Part shown: positions 42,128-51,052 of the stretch, piece after piece
Numbering within the stretch: position 1 is the stretch's first letter
Layout: each line of letters begins with the position of its first letter
Origin: Micropruina glycogenica
GTDB lineage: Bacteria; Actinomycetota; Actinomycetes; Propionibacteriales; Propionibacteriaceae
Direction of reading: 5' to 3'
DNA length: 64,000 nucleotides
Assembly (NCBI RefSeq): GCF_900289045.1
Contig: NZ_LT985188.1
Span: forward strand, 2,604,001 to 2,668,000
Notes under the pieces: model-generated
Databases searched by the model: none
Told to the model about the DNA's origin: nothing
What the model saw: the letters and a program-made list of their open reading frames with translations, nothing else
Translations under genes and position numbers: made by a program

Positions 42128-42150
42128 GTGCCGATCACCCAGATCGGCAC
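42128..42150. terminator. Inverted repeat after the LuxR-type regulator gene
   Basis: GTGCCGAT-N7-ATCGGCAC is a perfect 8-bp inverted repeat between the regulator stop (42179) and the oxidoreductase start (42048). It may terminate the regulator transcript or be a second operator. No T-run follows. Confidence 0.4.
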
Positions 42151-42178
42151 GCGACGGTGCCCAAGTTTGGGTCGGCGC

Positions 42179-44701
42179 TCAGCCCTCGGTGGACTGCAGC
42201 GCGGCGGCCAGTTCCCGGCGGCTGTGCACGGCGAGCTTGGCCATGGCCGCCGAGATGTGGTGATCGACGGTACGCACCGACAGCACCAGCCGGGCCGCAA
42301 TCTCTGCGTTGGTCAGGCCGTCCGCAGCCAGCCGGACGACGTCGAGCTGCCGGTCGGTGAGGCCGACCGGGTTCGCCCGGGTGCTGCGCGACGGCCCCCG
42401 CGGTACGGCTTTGACGCCCTGGCCCGCGAGCAGCCGCCGCACCAGAGCCGCGGTCGCGTTCGCCTCGAGCAGGTCGAGGGTGCGCAGCCCCGCCAGCAGG
42501 GCGTCCGGGTCCGCGGTCTCAAGGCCCAGCAGCGCCACCTCGTAGGGGTCTTGGCCGACCCACGGGTCGGCACCGGGCCGGGTGGGTTCACTCACGCCGG
42601 CTCGGGCGGCGTAGCGGCGAATCTCGGCGTCGAGCGGCTCGGCGGCTGGCCGCTCAGAGTGGGTTCGCCAGCCGTCCAGCACCTCGGCGGCGACGTCGGG
42701 GCGACCGTTCAACCAGGCCCACTCCGCCAAAGCGGCGCCCGCGAAGCCCAGCCCGGTCAGCAAGCGCTGCCGCAGAGCGACGCCCCAGCAGTGGCGCAGC
42801 ACCTCATACGCGGGCGGGTCACCACGGCGGGCCTGCAACCGGGCGAGGTTGGGCAGCGAGTAGGTGATCAGCATGCCGGGTTCGGGGTCGCGGCTCACCA
42901 CCCGCCGCAGCAGGTCGGCGGCCGCCGGCCAATCACCTCGCCGCTGCAGCAGCAACGCCTGATGCACCTCGAGGTTGGAGGCGTGCGACCAGTAACCATG
43001 CTCGCGAACGAACTCCAGGCCGGTTCCGACCAGCGATTCGAGCTCATCGACGCGTCCGTAGCGGTACAGCAGCTCGGCCACGTTGGTGTACGCCCTGGCA
43101 GTGGCCTCGTGCGCCTGATCGGCCAGCGCTGAGCCCAGGCTGCGCCACGACAGCTCGATGCGCTGCTCGACGGTGGCGTCGGCGATCGACATCGACAGGT
43201 AGTTCAAGCACAACGACTCGGTGCCGGGCAGCGCCCCAGCACCCACGAGTTGCAGCGCCTGCTCGAGCAGCACCGTGCCGCCGTCATCGCCGGCCAGCGC
43301 GTGGTGCGACCCCAACGCCCCCAGCGCGGCGGCCAACGCTTCCGGATCGCCACGATCGACCAGTTCGAGGGCGCGTTCCGCGCACGCCAGGGCCTCGTCG
43401 GGCCGTCCGACCATCAGCAGTTCGCGCGCCAGCCGACGAAGGGCGGACGCCTCCGCCGCCCGTTCACCCAGCCCGGCCCACAACCGAACCGCGCGGCGTC
43501 CGTTGAGCACCGCCTGGTCGAACCGATGGCCGATGTGCAGCACCCAGGCGTAGCTGTCGCACACCGCCGCCACCTGGTGTGGCGTCATCAGGTGCTCGTG
43601 GTCGAGGGCCGCGGCGAAATAGGCGATGGCTTGCCGGTTGGCACCGACCCGGGCCGAGTACTCCCCTTCGCTCGGCGCATGGGCGACGATCACGGCGCCG
43701 TCGGAGCACCGCATCGCGTGATGCAGCAGCCGCGGCACGTCGTCACCGCCGGCCAGCAGACCGACCACATGCCGGTCGATCGCACGGCGGCGCAGGGTCG
43801 GCAACGACAGCTCGGTGGCTCGGCGCGCCAGTTCATGGCGAAACCGCACCCCATGCTCGGTCACGGTGATCAGACCGCGGGCCTCGGCCTCGGCCAGCCC
43901 GTCCGACGCATCACCGAGCACGGCGTCTGCCAGTTCGTGGGGCAGTTCGCCCGACCACACAGACAGTCGTTCCAGCGCCTGCCGGCACAACGGCCCGGCT
44001 CGCTCCAGCCGGGCCAGCACGGCGTCGCTGACGGTGGCCGGCACGTCGTCGGACGATGCGGCGAGCACCTCGGTGACGAAGAACGGGTTGCCCCCGGTGA
44101 CCTGCAGCAGGTCGTCGGTGTTCCAGGCTGAGTCGTCATTGAGCTGGGCCACGGCGGCTCGGCTGAGCGGCGCCAGGTCGAGGCGCACCGTGCCACGAGC
44201 CGGAAGTTCACCCAGCATGCGGCGCAGCGCCGGCGAGGCCGAATCCTCCGGGCGCAACGAGCACACCAGCAGCAGCCGTACCCGTTCGATGCGTCGGGCC
44301 AGGTAAGCGAGCACGTCCAGGGTCGCGTCGTCCGCCCAGTGCAGGTCTTCGACCACGAGCACCGTTGGGCGCCCCCGCCCCAACCCGGCACTCAGTTCGG
44401 CCAGCACCGTGGGCACGTCACCCGACGCCAGGGCTGCGTCGAGCCTGGCGCTGGTGGGTGCGTCACCGTGCCGGCCCTGGACCGCCTCACGAATCGGCCC
44501 GAGTGGGTGTGCGGTGACCAGGTTGTCGCACCAGCCGCGCAGCACCCGAAAGTCGTCCGGAAGATCGTCCAAGAAGGCAGCGAGCAGGGTGCTCTTGCCG
44601 ATTCCGGCCTCGCCCGAAACAACTACGACACCACCCTCGCGCGTGCGCAGCGACTCGGCTGCCTGCTTCAACCGCGAGAGATCGGCTTCCCGCTCCAGCA
44701 T
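42179..44701 (-). CDS. Large ATP-binding LuxR-type (LAL) transcription regulator
   Basis: This 840-residue regulator has an N-terminal AAA/STAND ATPase (Walker A GEAGIGKSTLL near residue 30, Walker B VLVVEDLHWADD near 115). A long alpha-helical, TPR-like middle region covers about 300-740. The C-terminal LuxR helix-turn-helix at about 775-835 reads LTDRQLDVVRLAADGLTNAEIAARL. Such LAL proteins are often pathway-specific activators. It lies just upstream of the oxidoreductase/PQ-loop/NmrA genes on the same strand, so control of that operon is likely but unproven. The start is ATG at 44699-44701. Confidence 0.92.
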   Translation of the reverse strand: MLEREADLSRLKQAAESLRTREGGVVVVSGEAGIGKSTLLAAFLDDLPDDFRVLRGWCDNLVTAHPLGPIREAVQGRHGDAPTSARLDAALASGDVPTVLAELSAGLGRGRPTVLVVEDLHWADDATLDVLAYLARRIERVRLLLVCSLRPEDSASPALRRMLGELPARGTVRLDLAPLSRAAVAQLNDDSAWNTDDLLQVTGGNPFFVTEVLAASSDDVPATVSDAVLARLERAGPLCRQALERLSVWSGELPHELADAVLGDASDGLAEAEARGLITVTEHGVRFRHELARRATELSLPTLRRRAIDRHVVGLLAGGDDVPRLLHHAMRCSDGAVIVAHAPSEGEYSARVGANRQAIAYFAAALDHEHLMTPHQVAAVCDSYAWVLHIGHRFDQAVLNGRRAVRLWAGLGERAAEASALRRLARELLMVGRPDEALACAERALELVDRGDPEALAAALGALGSHHALAGDDGGTVLLEQALQLVGAGALPGTESLCLNYLSMSIADATVEQRIELSWRSLGSALADQAHEATARAYTNVAELLYRYGRVDELESLVGTGLEFVREHGYWSHASNLEVHQALLLQRRGDWPAAADLLRRVVSRDPEPGMLITYSLPNLARLQARRGDPPAYEVLRHCWGVALRQRLLTGLGFAGAALAEWAWLNGRPDVAAEVLDGWRTHSERPAAEPLDAEIRRYAARAGVSEPTRPGADPWVGQDPYEVALLGLETADPDALLAGLRTLDLLEANATAALVRRLLAGQGVKAVPRGPSRSTRANPVGLTDRQLDVVRLAADGLTNAEIAARLVLSVRTVDHHISAAMAKLAVHSRRELAAALQSTEG

Positions 44702-44805
44702 GTCGGCTCCGGTCGTGGGGTGGACGGGCGAGGGTCACTGGGTGACATGCAAAGGAGCAGTCTAACCCCGCGGTCGTTGCGGGCGGCAGGCCCGGGTGGC
44801 GACTC

Positions 44806-45120
44806 TCAGCCGACGCGTTCGTGCACGGCCTCCAGCACGGCCCTGGCCTGCTCGGGTGTTCCGTTGCTCAGAATGCCGACGATCTCGTTGGCCACCATTT
44901 GCACCCAGGTGCGCGACGGACGGTACTGCCACGCGCGGCCGTCCAGTTCACGGGTGACTTGACCCTTCTTGGCGAGCCGATCCATCACCGTCATCACCGT
45001 GGTGTAGGCGAGTTCGCGATCGTTGGCGAGGGCCGCCTGAACATCGCGCACGGACATCGCTGTGGGGCTCGCCCACAGCACGTCCATCACCGCCTGCTCA
45101 AGGTCGCCGAACACTGGCAC
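44806..45120 (-). CDS. BlaI/MecI-family repressor divergent from cydA
   Basis: This 104-residue winged-helix protein has the BlaI signature: LEQAVMDVLWASPTAMSVRDVQAAL, then the recognition helix TTVMTVMDRLAKKGQV. A C-terminal dimerisation helix follows. No BlaR/MecR sensor protease is adjacent. The GTG start at 45118-45120 is 55 bp from cydA on the opposite strand. An inverted repeat lies between them, so the protein probably represses cytochrome bd genes and itself. BlaI-type proteins are known to control respiratory genes in mycobacteria, which supports this by analogy. Confidence 0.88.
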   Translation of the reverse strand: MPVFGDLEQAVMDVLWASPTAMSVRDVQAALANDRELAYTTVMTVMDRLAKKGQVTRELDGRAWQYRPSRTWVQMVANEIVGILSNGTPEQARAVLEAVHERVG

Positions 45121-45147
45121 AACCTCAGCCTAACCACGATTGCCCAC

Positions 45148-45163
45148 CTACGACACCGCGTAG
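45148..45163. promoter_or_regulatory. Candidate BlaI operator between blaI-like gene and cydA
   Basis: CTACG-ACACCG-CGTAG is a perfect 5-bp inverted repeat in the 55-bp divergent gap, 13 bp before the cydA ATG. BlaI sites are short dyads of this size, but the specific sequence is not verified. Confidence 0.5.
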
Positions 45164-45175
45164 TACATTTCGCCC

Positions 45176-46714
45176 ATGGATCAGGTGACACTGGCTCGCT
45201 GGCAGTTCGGCATCACGACCGTCTACCACTGGTTCTTCGTTCCGATCACGCTTGCACTTTCGTTCATCGTGGCGATCTTCCAAACCCTCTGGTATCGATC
45301 GCGCAATGACAAGTACCTTCGCTTGACGAAGTTCTATGGAAAGCTCTTTCTGATCAACTTCGCGATGGGCGTGGTCACCGGCATCGTCCAAGAGTTTCAG
45401 TTCGGCATGAACTGGAGCGAATACTCGCGATTCGTCGGCGACATCTTCGGCGCACCGCTGGCGTTCGAGGCACTGTTGGCCTTCTTCATGGAGTCGACGT
45501 TCCTCGGCCTGTGGATCTTCGGCTGGGACCGGCTGCCCAAACATCTGCACCTGATGGCGATCTGGCTGGCGGCGATCGGCACCAACCTGAGCGCGATCTT
45601 CATTCTGGCCGCCAACTCGTTCATGCAGAACCCGCAGGGTGCGATCTACAACCCCGCCACCGACCGTGCCGAGATGCACGACTTCGGTGCCGTGCTGACC
45701 AACCCGGTGTTGTTGTGGGCGCTGCCGCACGTACTGATGGCGTCGTGGTTGACCGCCGCCGCCCTGGTGGCCGCCGTCTCGGGCTGGCACCTGATGAAGC
45801 TGAACCGTCCGGCGACCGAGGCCGAGGGGGACGAAGCCGCGACTGCTGTTGCAGCGACCAACTCCAAGCGCGAGCAGAGCATCGCCGCGCACCGTTTCGC
45901 CGCCACCTTCGCCGCGATCGCCATGCTGGTGTCGGGCGTGGGGCTGGTGATCACCGGCGACGAGTCGGGCAAGATCATGACGCAGGTGCAGCCCATGAAG
46001 ATGGCCGCCGCCGAGGCGATCTATGAGAGCGCCGGCGGCGACGGGTCTGGTGCGCCGTTCTCGATTCTCACCATCGGCACCCTGGACGGGTCCCGTCCGC
46101 TGTTCGCGATCGAGGTGCCCAACCTGCTGTCGTTCCTCGCCACGGGCACGTGGGACGGCCGCGTCCAGGGCATCAACGAACTCAAGGCCGCCTACGCCGA
46201 GGGCCAGCTCGTCGACCCGAGCAACGAACTGCAGCAGGCCTACGCCGAGCACATGCGCGCCTGGGGCGTCGACACGTTCACCCCGATCATTCCGGTGACG
46301 TACTGGAGCTTCCGGCTGATGATCGGCCTGGGCATGGCCGCCATCGCCGTCGCGCTGTTGCTGTTGTGGTTCCTGCGCAAGGGCGGGCTGCCACCCGACA
46401 ACAAGTGGCTGACGCTGCTGTTGGTGCTGATGCCGCTCGGACCGCTGTTCGGCAACTCGGCCGGCTGGATCTTCACCGAGATGGGCCGGCAACCCTGGAT
46501 CGTCTCGGGCACGTTGCCCACCATGGCGGGGGTGTCTCCGGGGGTCACGGTGCTCGAACTGTGGATCAGCCTGATCGGCTACACCCTGGTGTACGGCGCC
46601 CTGGCCGTGGTCGAGGTGGGCCTGATGCTGAAGTACATCCGGCTGGGGCTGCCTGAGGTCGAGCCCGTCGAACAGATCACCCACGACGACGACGTTTTGT
46701 CGTTCGCTTACTGA
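45176..46714 (+). CDS. cydA: Cytochrome bd quinol oxidase subunit I
   Basis: This 512-residue membrane protein binds hemes b558, b595 and d and oxidises quinol while reducing oxygen to water with high affinity. Conserved features are the early heme-ligand histidine in VYHWFFVPIT, the FQFGMNWSEYSRFVGDIFG region and the GRQPWIVSG motif of the quinol-binding side. About nine helices are present, with a periplasmic Q-loop at about residues 240-330. The ATG at 45176 matches the family start. cydB follows after 16 bp. The BlaI-type gene is divergent, so low-oxygen or redox control is plausible. Confidence 0.97.
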   Translation: MDQVTLARWQFGITTVYHWFFVPITLALSFIVAIFQTLWYRSRNDKYLRLTKFYGKLFLINFAMGVVTGIVQEFQFGMNWSEYSRFVGDIFGAPLAFEALLAFFMESTFLGLWIFGWDRLPKHLHLMAIWLAAIGTNLSAIFILAANSFMQNPQGAIYNPATDRAEMHDFGAVLTNPVLLWALPHVLMASWLTAAALVAAVSGWHLMKLNRPATEAEGDEAATAVAATNSKREQSIAAHRFAATFAAIAMLVSGVGLVITGDESGKIMTQVQPMKMAAAEAIYESAGGDGSGAPFSILTIGTLDGSRPLFAIEVPNLLSFLATGTWDGRVQGINELKAAYAEGQLVDPSNELQQAYAEHMRAWGVDTFTPIIPVTYWSFRLMIGLGMAAIAVALLLLWFLRKGGLPPDNKWLTLLLVLMPLGPLFGNSAGWIFTEMGRQPWIVSGTLPTMAGVSPGVTVLELWISLIGYTLVYGALAVVEVGLMLKYIRLGLPEVEPVEQITHDDDVLSFAY

Positions 46715-46730
46715 GAGAGGGTGTCGAGTC

Positions 46731-47789
46731 ATGATCGTCGAACCCAGCACCCTGCAGATCGTCTGGTTCTGCCTCATCGCCGTGCTGTGGATCGGGTTTC
46801 TCGTTCTCGAAGGTTTCGACTTCGGCGTCGCCATGCTGCTGCCGTTCATTGGTCGTAACGACAAAGAGAAGCGGGTACTGGTCAACTCCATCGGACCGCT
46901 CTGGGACGGCAACGAGGTCTGGTTGCTCACCGCCGGTGGCGCCACGTTCGCCGCCTTTCCGGGCTGGTACGCCACATTGTTCTCTGCGTTGTACCTGCCG
47001 CTGTTCCTCATTCTGATGGGGCTGATCGTGCGCGGCCTCGCCTTCGAGTACCGGGCGAAGCGGCCCGAACAGGCCTGGAAAGACCGCTGGGACTGGGGCG
47101 CCTGCATCGGCTCGTTCGTGGTGTCGCTGGTGTTCGGCGTCGGCTTCGCCAACTTCGTCAAGGGGCTGCCGGTTCAGGTGGCCGACGGTCGCCAGGGCGT
47201 GCACGTGTTCACCGGCGGCTTCTGGTCGCTGTTCAGCCCGTTCGCGCTGCTCGGCGGCGTCACGCTGGTCGTGGTGTTCCTCTTCCACGGCGCGATCTTC
47301 CTGGCGCTGAAGACCCGCGGCGACATTCACACCCGCACCAAGGCGTTCGCCGAAAAGATCGGTCTGGTGGCGATCGGCGCCGGCGGCGTATGGCTGCTGT
47401 GGTCAAACCTCGCCTACGGCATCGGCGTCTCGGGCTGGATCCTGCTGCTGGTGGCGGCGGCCGGGCTCGGTTTCGCCTGGTTCATGGTGCGTCAGGACTC
47501 GGACGGCTGGGCCTTCGTCGGCACCGCCGTCGCCATCGTGGTGATCGCGATCGGCATCTTTCTCAGCATGTATCCCGACCTCGGCTTCGACAACTCGGCC
47601 GCCGAGACGCCCCTCAACATCGTCACCGCGTCGGCGAGCCCGACCACGCTGGGCATCATGACGTGGGCTGCGGGCGTGTTCGTGCCGATCGTGCTGGCCT
47701 ACCAGGCGTGGTCGTACTGGGTGTTCCGGCGCCGGCTGAGCACCAAGAACATTCCGGACGACGTCAAGCACGCCGAGCCGGTCGCCTGA
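46731..47789 (+). CDS. cydB: Cytochrome bd quinol oxidase subunit II
   Basis: This 352-residue membrane subunit has eight to nine helices and the conserved start LQIVWFCLIAVLWIGFLVLEGFDFGVAML. GPLWDGNEVWLL follows in the first quarter, and FFVSLVFGVGFAN-like helices come later. It stabilises the heme centres of CydA. The ATG at 46731 follows GAGAGGG. The C-terminus is short and polar. Downstream are two copies of the palindromic repeat, a nested palindrome and then cydD. Confidence 0.97.
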   Translation: MIVEPSTLQIVWFCLIAVLWIGFLVLEGFDFGVAMLLPFIGRNDKEKRVLVNSIGPLWDGNEVWLLTAGGATFAAFPGWYATLFSALYLPLFLILMGLIVRGLAFEYRAKRPEQAWKDRWDWGACIGSFVVSLVFGVGFANFVKGLPVQVADGRQGVHVFTGGFWSLFSPFALLGGVTLVVVFLFHGAIFLALKTRGDIHTRTKAFAEKIGLVAIGAGGVWLLWSNLAYGIGVSGWILLLVAAAGLGFAWFMVRQDSDGWAFVGTAVAIVVIAIGIFLSMYPDLGFDNSAAETPLNIVTASASPTTLGIMTWAAGVFVPIVLAYQAWSYWVFRRRLSTKNIPDDVKHAEPVA

Positions 47790-47807
47790 CCCGGGTAGCG
47801 GTCGGTC

Positions 47808-47892
47808 GTCATTCCGGCGGACGCCGGAATCTCCGTCGGAACGGAGGGGTCCGGTGCGGCGATTACGAGGTCCCGACGTTCGCCGGGACGAC
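47808..47892. repeat. Two copies of the palindromic repeat between cydB and cydD
   Basis: Copies are at 47808-47833 (GTCATTCCGG...GGAATCTC) and 47867-47892 (GAGGTCCCGACG...GGGACGAC). They face each other as in narJ and at 27730-27813. Confidence 0.75.
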
Positions 47893-47933
47893 AGGCGAGG
47901 CGACGTCCCCGGGTTTGTGCGCCCCTCGGCCCA

Positions 47934-48001
47934 ACGTAACTGCCTTTGTGACACGTCGCTGCCCGCGTGCAGGCAGTGACGTGTCAGAAGGGCAGCTACG
48001 T
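47934..48001. terminator. Nested palindrome between cydB and cydD
   Basis: The outer arms ACGTAACTGCC (47934-47944) and GGCAGCTACGT (47991-48001) have one mismatch. The middle arms TGACACGTC (47949-47957) and GACGTGTCA (47978-47986) are exact. An inner CTGCC/GGCAG pair closes the structure. It probably terminates cydAB transcripts or protects the mRNA end, and resembles in plan the element at 38270. Confidence 0.6.
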
Positions 48002-48054
48002 CGGTTCCATGGCCAGTCAGCACCTGATGGGCAGCCGTGCAGCATGATGGGCAC

Positions 48055-49695
48055 GTGACCACGTCCGACAGCGCTGCGACCCGGCGCCGCGGACCCCTCG
48101 ACCCCAGGCTGCTGCGCCGGGGCCGCGCCACCCTCGGGTATCTGATCGCGGGCGTTGCCGTGGGGTCGGCGACGGCCGTGCTCACCCTCGTGCAGGCGTC
48201 CGCCCTGGCCCGGGCGCTGGGCGACATCTTCGCCACCCACACCCTGACCGTGCTGCAGCAGGTGTTCTGGCTGCTGGTCGCGGTGTTCGCCGGCAAGGCC
48301 GTGCTGGCCTGGCTGAACCAGTGGCTGGCGCATCGGGCCGCCGCTGCGGTCAAGTCACGGCTGCGGCGCGACGTGCTGGCCGCCCGGCTGGCCGATCCGG
48401 TCGACCCCGGCTCGTCCACGGCCTCGCTGGTCACCCTGCTCACCCAGGGCCTGGACGCCCTCGACGGCTACTACTCCAAGTACCTGCCGCAACTGGTGCT
48501 GGCGGTCACGGTGCCGCTGATCATCGGCATCGCCATACTGACCGCCGACTTCGCCTCGGCGATCGTGGTGGCGCTCACCCTGCCCCTGATTCCGATCTTC
48601 ATGGCGCTGGTGGGCTGGACCACCGAGGCCCGCACCCGCAAGCGCTGGCTGGTGCAGACCCGGCTGGCCGGACACTTCGCCGACCTGGTGGCCGGGCTGC
48701 CCACCCTGCAGGTGTTCGGACGGGCCCGCGCCCAGGCCGAGGGGCTGCGTCGCTCAGAAGACGCCCACCGCGGCGAAACCATGGGCACGCTTCGCATCTC
48801 GTTTCTGTCGGCGCTGGCGCTCGAACTGCTCAGCACCCTGTCGGTGGCGATCGTGGCCGTCGGCATCGGCTTTCGCGTCGTGTTCGACCAGGTCGACCTG
48901 ACCACCGCGTTCTTCGTGCTGATTCTGGCCCCCGAGGTGTACCTGCCGGTGCGCCAGGTGGGCGTGCACTACCACGACGCCGCCGACGGCATGGCGGCGG
49001 CCGAATCGGCCTTCGCGATCATCGAGTCGGCCCCTACCACCCCGCCACGCACGGCATCGGCGCCGGTGCCGAACGCCCCGCGGCTCAGCGTGGACGCCCT
49101 GTCACACACCTACCCCGGCGCCCAGGCGCCGGCACTGGCTCCGGTGGGGTTCGACCTGCACCCCGGCGAACTGTTGGTGGTCACCGGGCCGTCCGGCTGC
49201 GGCAAGACCACACTGCTCAACGCCCTGATGGGGTTCATCGCACCCACGGCCGGACGCGTACTCGTCGACGGGGCCGCTCTCGATGCGGCCTCCAGGCGCG
49301 AGCGCATCGCCTGGGTGGGCCAGACCCCGGGCATGATCAGCGGCACCATCGCCGACAACGTGCGCTTGGGCGACCCCGACGCCGACGACGCCGCGGTGCG
49401 CCAGGCCCTTCGACAAGCGGGCGGCGGCAGCCTCGACCCGGCCCGCGGGGTCGGCGACGACGGCGAGGGCCTCTCGGCCGGCGAACGCCGCCGGGTGGCG
49501 GTGGCCCGGGCGTTGCTGTGGGTGGCGTCCGGACGCGCCGACCTGCTGGTGCTCGACGAACCGACCGCGGGGCTGGACGAAGGCACCGAAACCGCCCTGC
49601 TCGACGCACTGGACGGCGTCACCACCGTGGCCGTGTCGCACCGTCCGGCGGTGATCGCGCGCGCCGACCGGGTGCTCACGCTGCCCGCGGGTTGA
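48055..49695 (+). CDS. cydD: Cysteine/glutathione ABC exporter subunit CydD
   Basis: This 546-residue ABC half-transporter is needed for cytochrome bd assembly. It has six transmembrane helices (residues 30-320) and a C-terminal ATPase. Walker A is GPSGCGKTT, the signature is LSAGERRRVA and Walker B is LLVLDEPTAGLDEG. Its partner CydC is 1.4 kb downstream. A GTG at 48037 is also in frame; the GTG at 48055 is chosen for its Thr/Ser-rich polar start, but the choice is uncertain. The CydDC pair exports cysteine/glutathione in E. coli, and more recent work links it to heme handling. Confidence 0.92.
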   Translation: MTTSDSAATRRRGPLDPRLLRRGRATLGYLIAGVAVGSATAVLTLVQASALARALGDIFATHTLTVLQQVFWLLVAVFAGKAVLAWLNQWLAHRAAAAVKSRLRRDVLAARLADPVDPGSSTASLVTLLTQGLDALDGYYSKYLPQLVLAVTVPLIIGIAILTADFASAIVVALTLPLIPIFMALVGWTTEARTRKRWLVQTRLAGHFADLVAGLPTLQVFGRARAQAEGLRRSEDAHRGETMGTLRISFLSALALELLSTLSVAIVAVGIGFRVVFDQVDLTTAFFVLILAPEVYLPVRQVGVHYHDAADGMAAAESAFAIIESAPTTPPRTASAPVPNAPRLSVDALSHTYPGAQAPALAPVGFDLHPGELLVVTGPSGCGKTTLLNALMGFIAPTAGRVLVDGAALDAASRRERIAWVGQTPGMISGTIADNVRLGDPDADDAAVRQALRQAGGGSLDPARGVGDDGEGLSAGERRRVAVARALLWVASGRADLLVLDEPTAGLDEGTETALLDALDGVTTVAVSHRPAVIARADRVLTLPAG

Positions 49696-49774
49696 TCGTT
49701 CCTCCGTTGCGCCTCGGCGTCAGCGGCGGACGGCTACCCCTGCCCACCAACCGCCAAGCCGACCAGCTCTCACA

Positions 49775-49796
49775 GGTCTCGACACGCTCGACCAGC
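49775..49796. repeat. GGTCTCGACACGCTCGACCAGC-type repeat
   Basis: This short inverted repeat matches 20 of 22 bases of the reverse complement of 60627-60648. It lies between cydD and the opposed membrane-protein gene and may act as a terminator. Confidence 0.5.
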
Positions 49797-49820
49797 GGGT
49801 TGGGATGAGATCGACCAGCC

Positions 49821-50951
49821 TCAGGTGCGCGCCCACCAGTCGATCATCGTGGTGGCGCTGTCTGAATCGGACGTCGCCTCGATGAAGAACCGCTGCTTCT
49901 TGAAGGTCCAGGCCACTCGGCCGGCGCCGTCCAACTCGGCCGACCCGAGCTTGCCCAGCTTTTCGCTGGGCTTGTCGGTGTACCACCACTGGGTGAGTGC
50001 CGGAGGCTTCTTCCAGTTGCTGCCGATCTTGCTCTTGCTCACCTTGGCGCGGGCGAAGAAGTCGTCCATCAGGTCGGTCAGGTCGGCGTTGTCGTCGGCC
50101 CAGCGCAGCGAAACCGTGACGTTGCCGTCGAGCTTGCCGCGGCTGTTGGCGGCGCAGGTGAACGCCTCGCGCGGCTCGTCGCTGGGGTCGGGGGCGCAGG
50201 TGTTGATCACCACGAACTGCTTCAGGTACACCGCCCAGTCGCACTGGGTCTTGCTCAACGCATCGGCGCAGGCGGCGCTGGTGGTGCCGGACGGCTTGGG
50301 GCTGGCACTCTCACTGGGCTGCTCGCTGGGCGATTCGGACGGCTCGTCGGTCGGCGTGATCAGTACCGACGGTTCGGCGCTGGGCTCGACCGACGTGGGC
50401 GGGGCTGTGCTGACCGTCGGCGTGGCCGTGGTGGCCGGCCGTAGGAACAGAAACCAGGCGAGCAGCCCGAGCACCACGACGGCGGCCACGATGCCGATGA
50501 TCAGCGGGGTCGAGTTGCGTCCGCCGCCGGCTCCACCGGACGGGGCCGGGTAATTGCCGCCCGGGGGCTGGGCTCCGCCACCGGCCGGGCCGTACTGGCC
50601 GGGCGCCGCGTACTGCCCGGGAGCGCCGTACTGGCCGCCCGACTGAGCGCCTTGGCCGTACTGGCCCGGCTGACCGTACTGACCCGGCTGCTGCCCGTAC
50701 GGGGGCTGGTTGCTCTGGCCATACATGCCCGGCTGGCCGGTCGCGCTGAACGACCCGCCCGGGTACTGCTCACCGGCGGGCAGCGGCTGGGTGGGCGGGT
50801 ACTGCTGGCCCGCCGGCAGCGGTTGGGTGGGGTGGCTGCCCCAGTTCGAGCCTTGCGGTGAGGGGTCCGAGCCGCCTGCGGGGTTCGGGCTCCAGCCGGA
50901 CGGCGGCTGCTGCGGATTGCCTCCGCTCGGCGTGTTCGGTGGCTGGCTCAC
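49821..50951 (-). CDS. Pro/Gln/Gly-rich single-pass membrane protein
   Basis: This 376-residue protein has a low-complexity cytoplasmic N-terminus of about 145 residues. Repeats of the QYGQPGQYGQ, PTQPLPAG and PGQYAAPGQYG types dominate it. One transmembrane helix (LIIGIVAAVVVLGLLAWFLFL), a Thr/Pro/Ser-rich stretch and an extracellular domain of about 130 residues with four cysteines follow. The function is unknown; such layouts are common in actinobacterial envelope proteins. The GTG at 50949-50951 follows GGGGAGG and is preferred to upstream codons. The gene sits in reverse between cydD and cydC, which are normally adjacent. Confidence 0.75.
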   Translation of the reverse strand: MSQPPNTPSGGNPQQPPSGWSPNPAGGSDPSPQGSNWGSHPTQPLPAGQQYPPTQPLPAGEQYPGGSFSATGQPGMYGQSNQPPYGQQPGQYGQPGQYGQGAQSGGQYGAPGQYAAPGQYGPAGGGAQPPGGNYPAPSGGAGGGRNSTPLIIGIVAAVVVLGLLAWFLFLRPATTATPTVSTAPPTSVEPSAEPSVLITPTDEPSESPSEQPSESASPKPSGTTSAACADALSKTQCDWAVYLKQFVVINTCAPDPSDEPREAFTCAANSRGKLDGNVTVSLRWADDNADLTDLMDDFFARAKVSKSKIGSNWKKPPALTQWWYTDKPSEKLGKLGSAELDGAGRVAWTFKKQRFFIEATSDSDSATTMIDWWART

Positions 50952-51052
50952 GGCGTCCTCCCCTGTTGCTCCGACGCTTCGCCGGAACACCTGCGCTGAT
51001 GCGGCCAAGGTTACCGCCGAGCAGGCCCGAATCGGTGGCCTATTCTGCTGCC

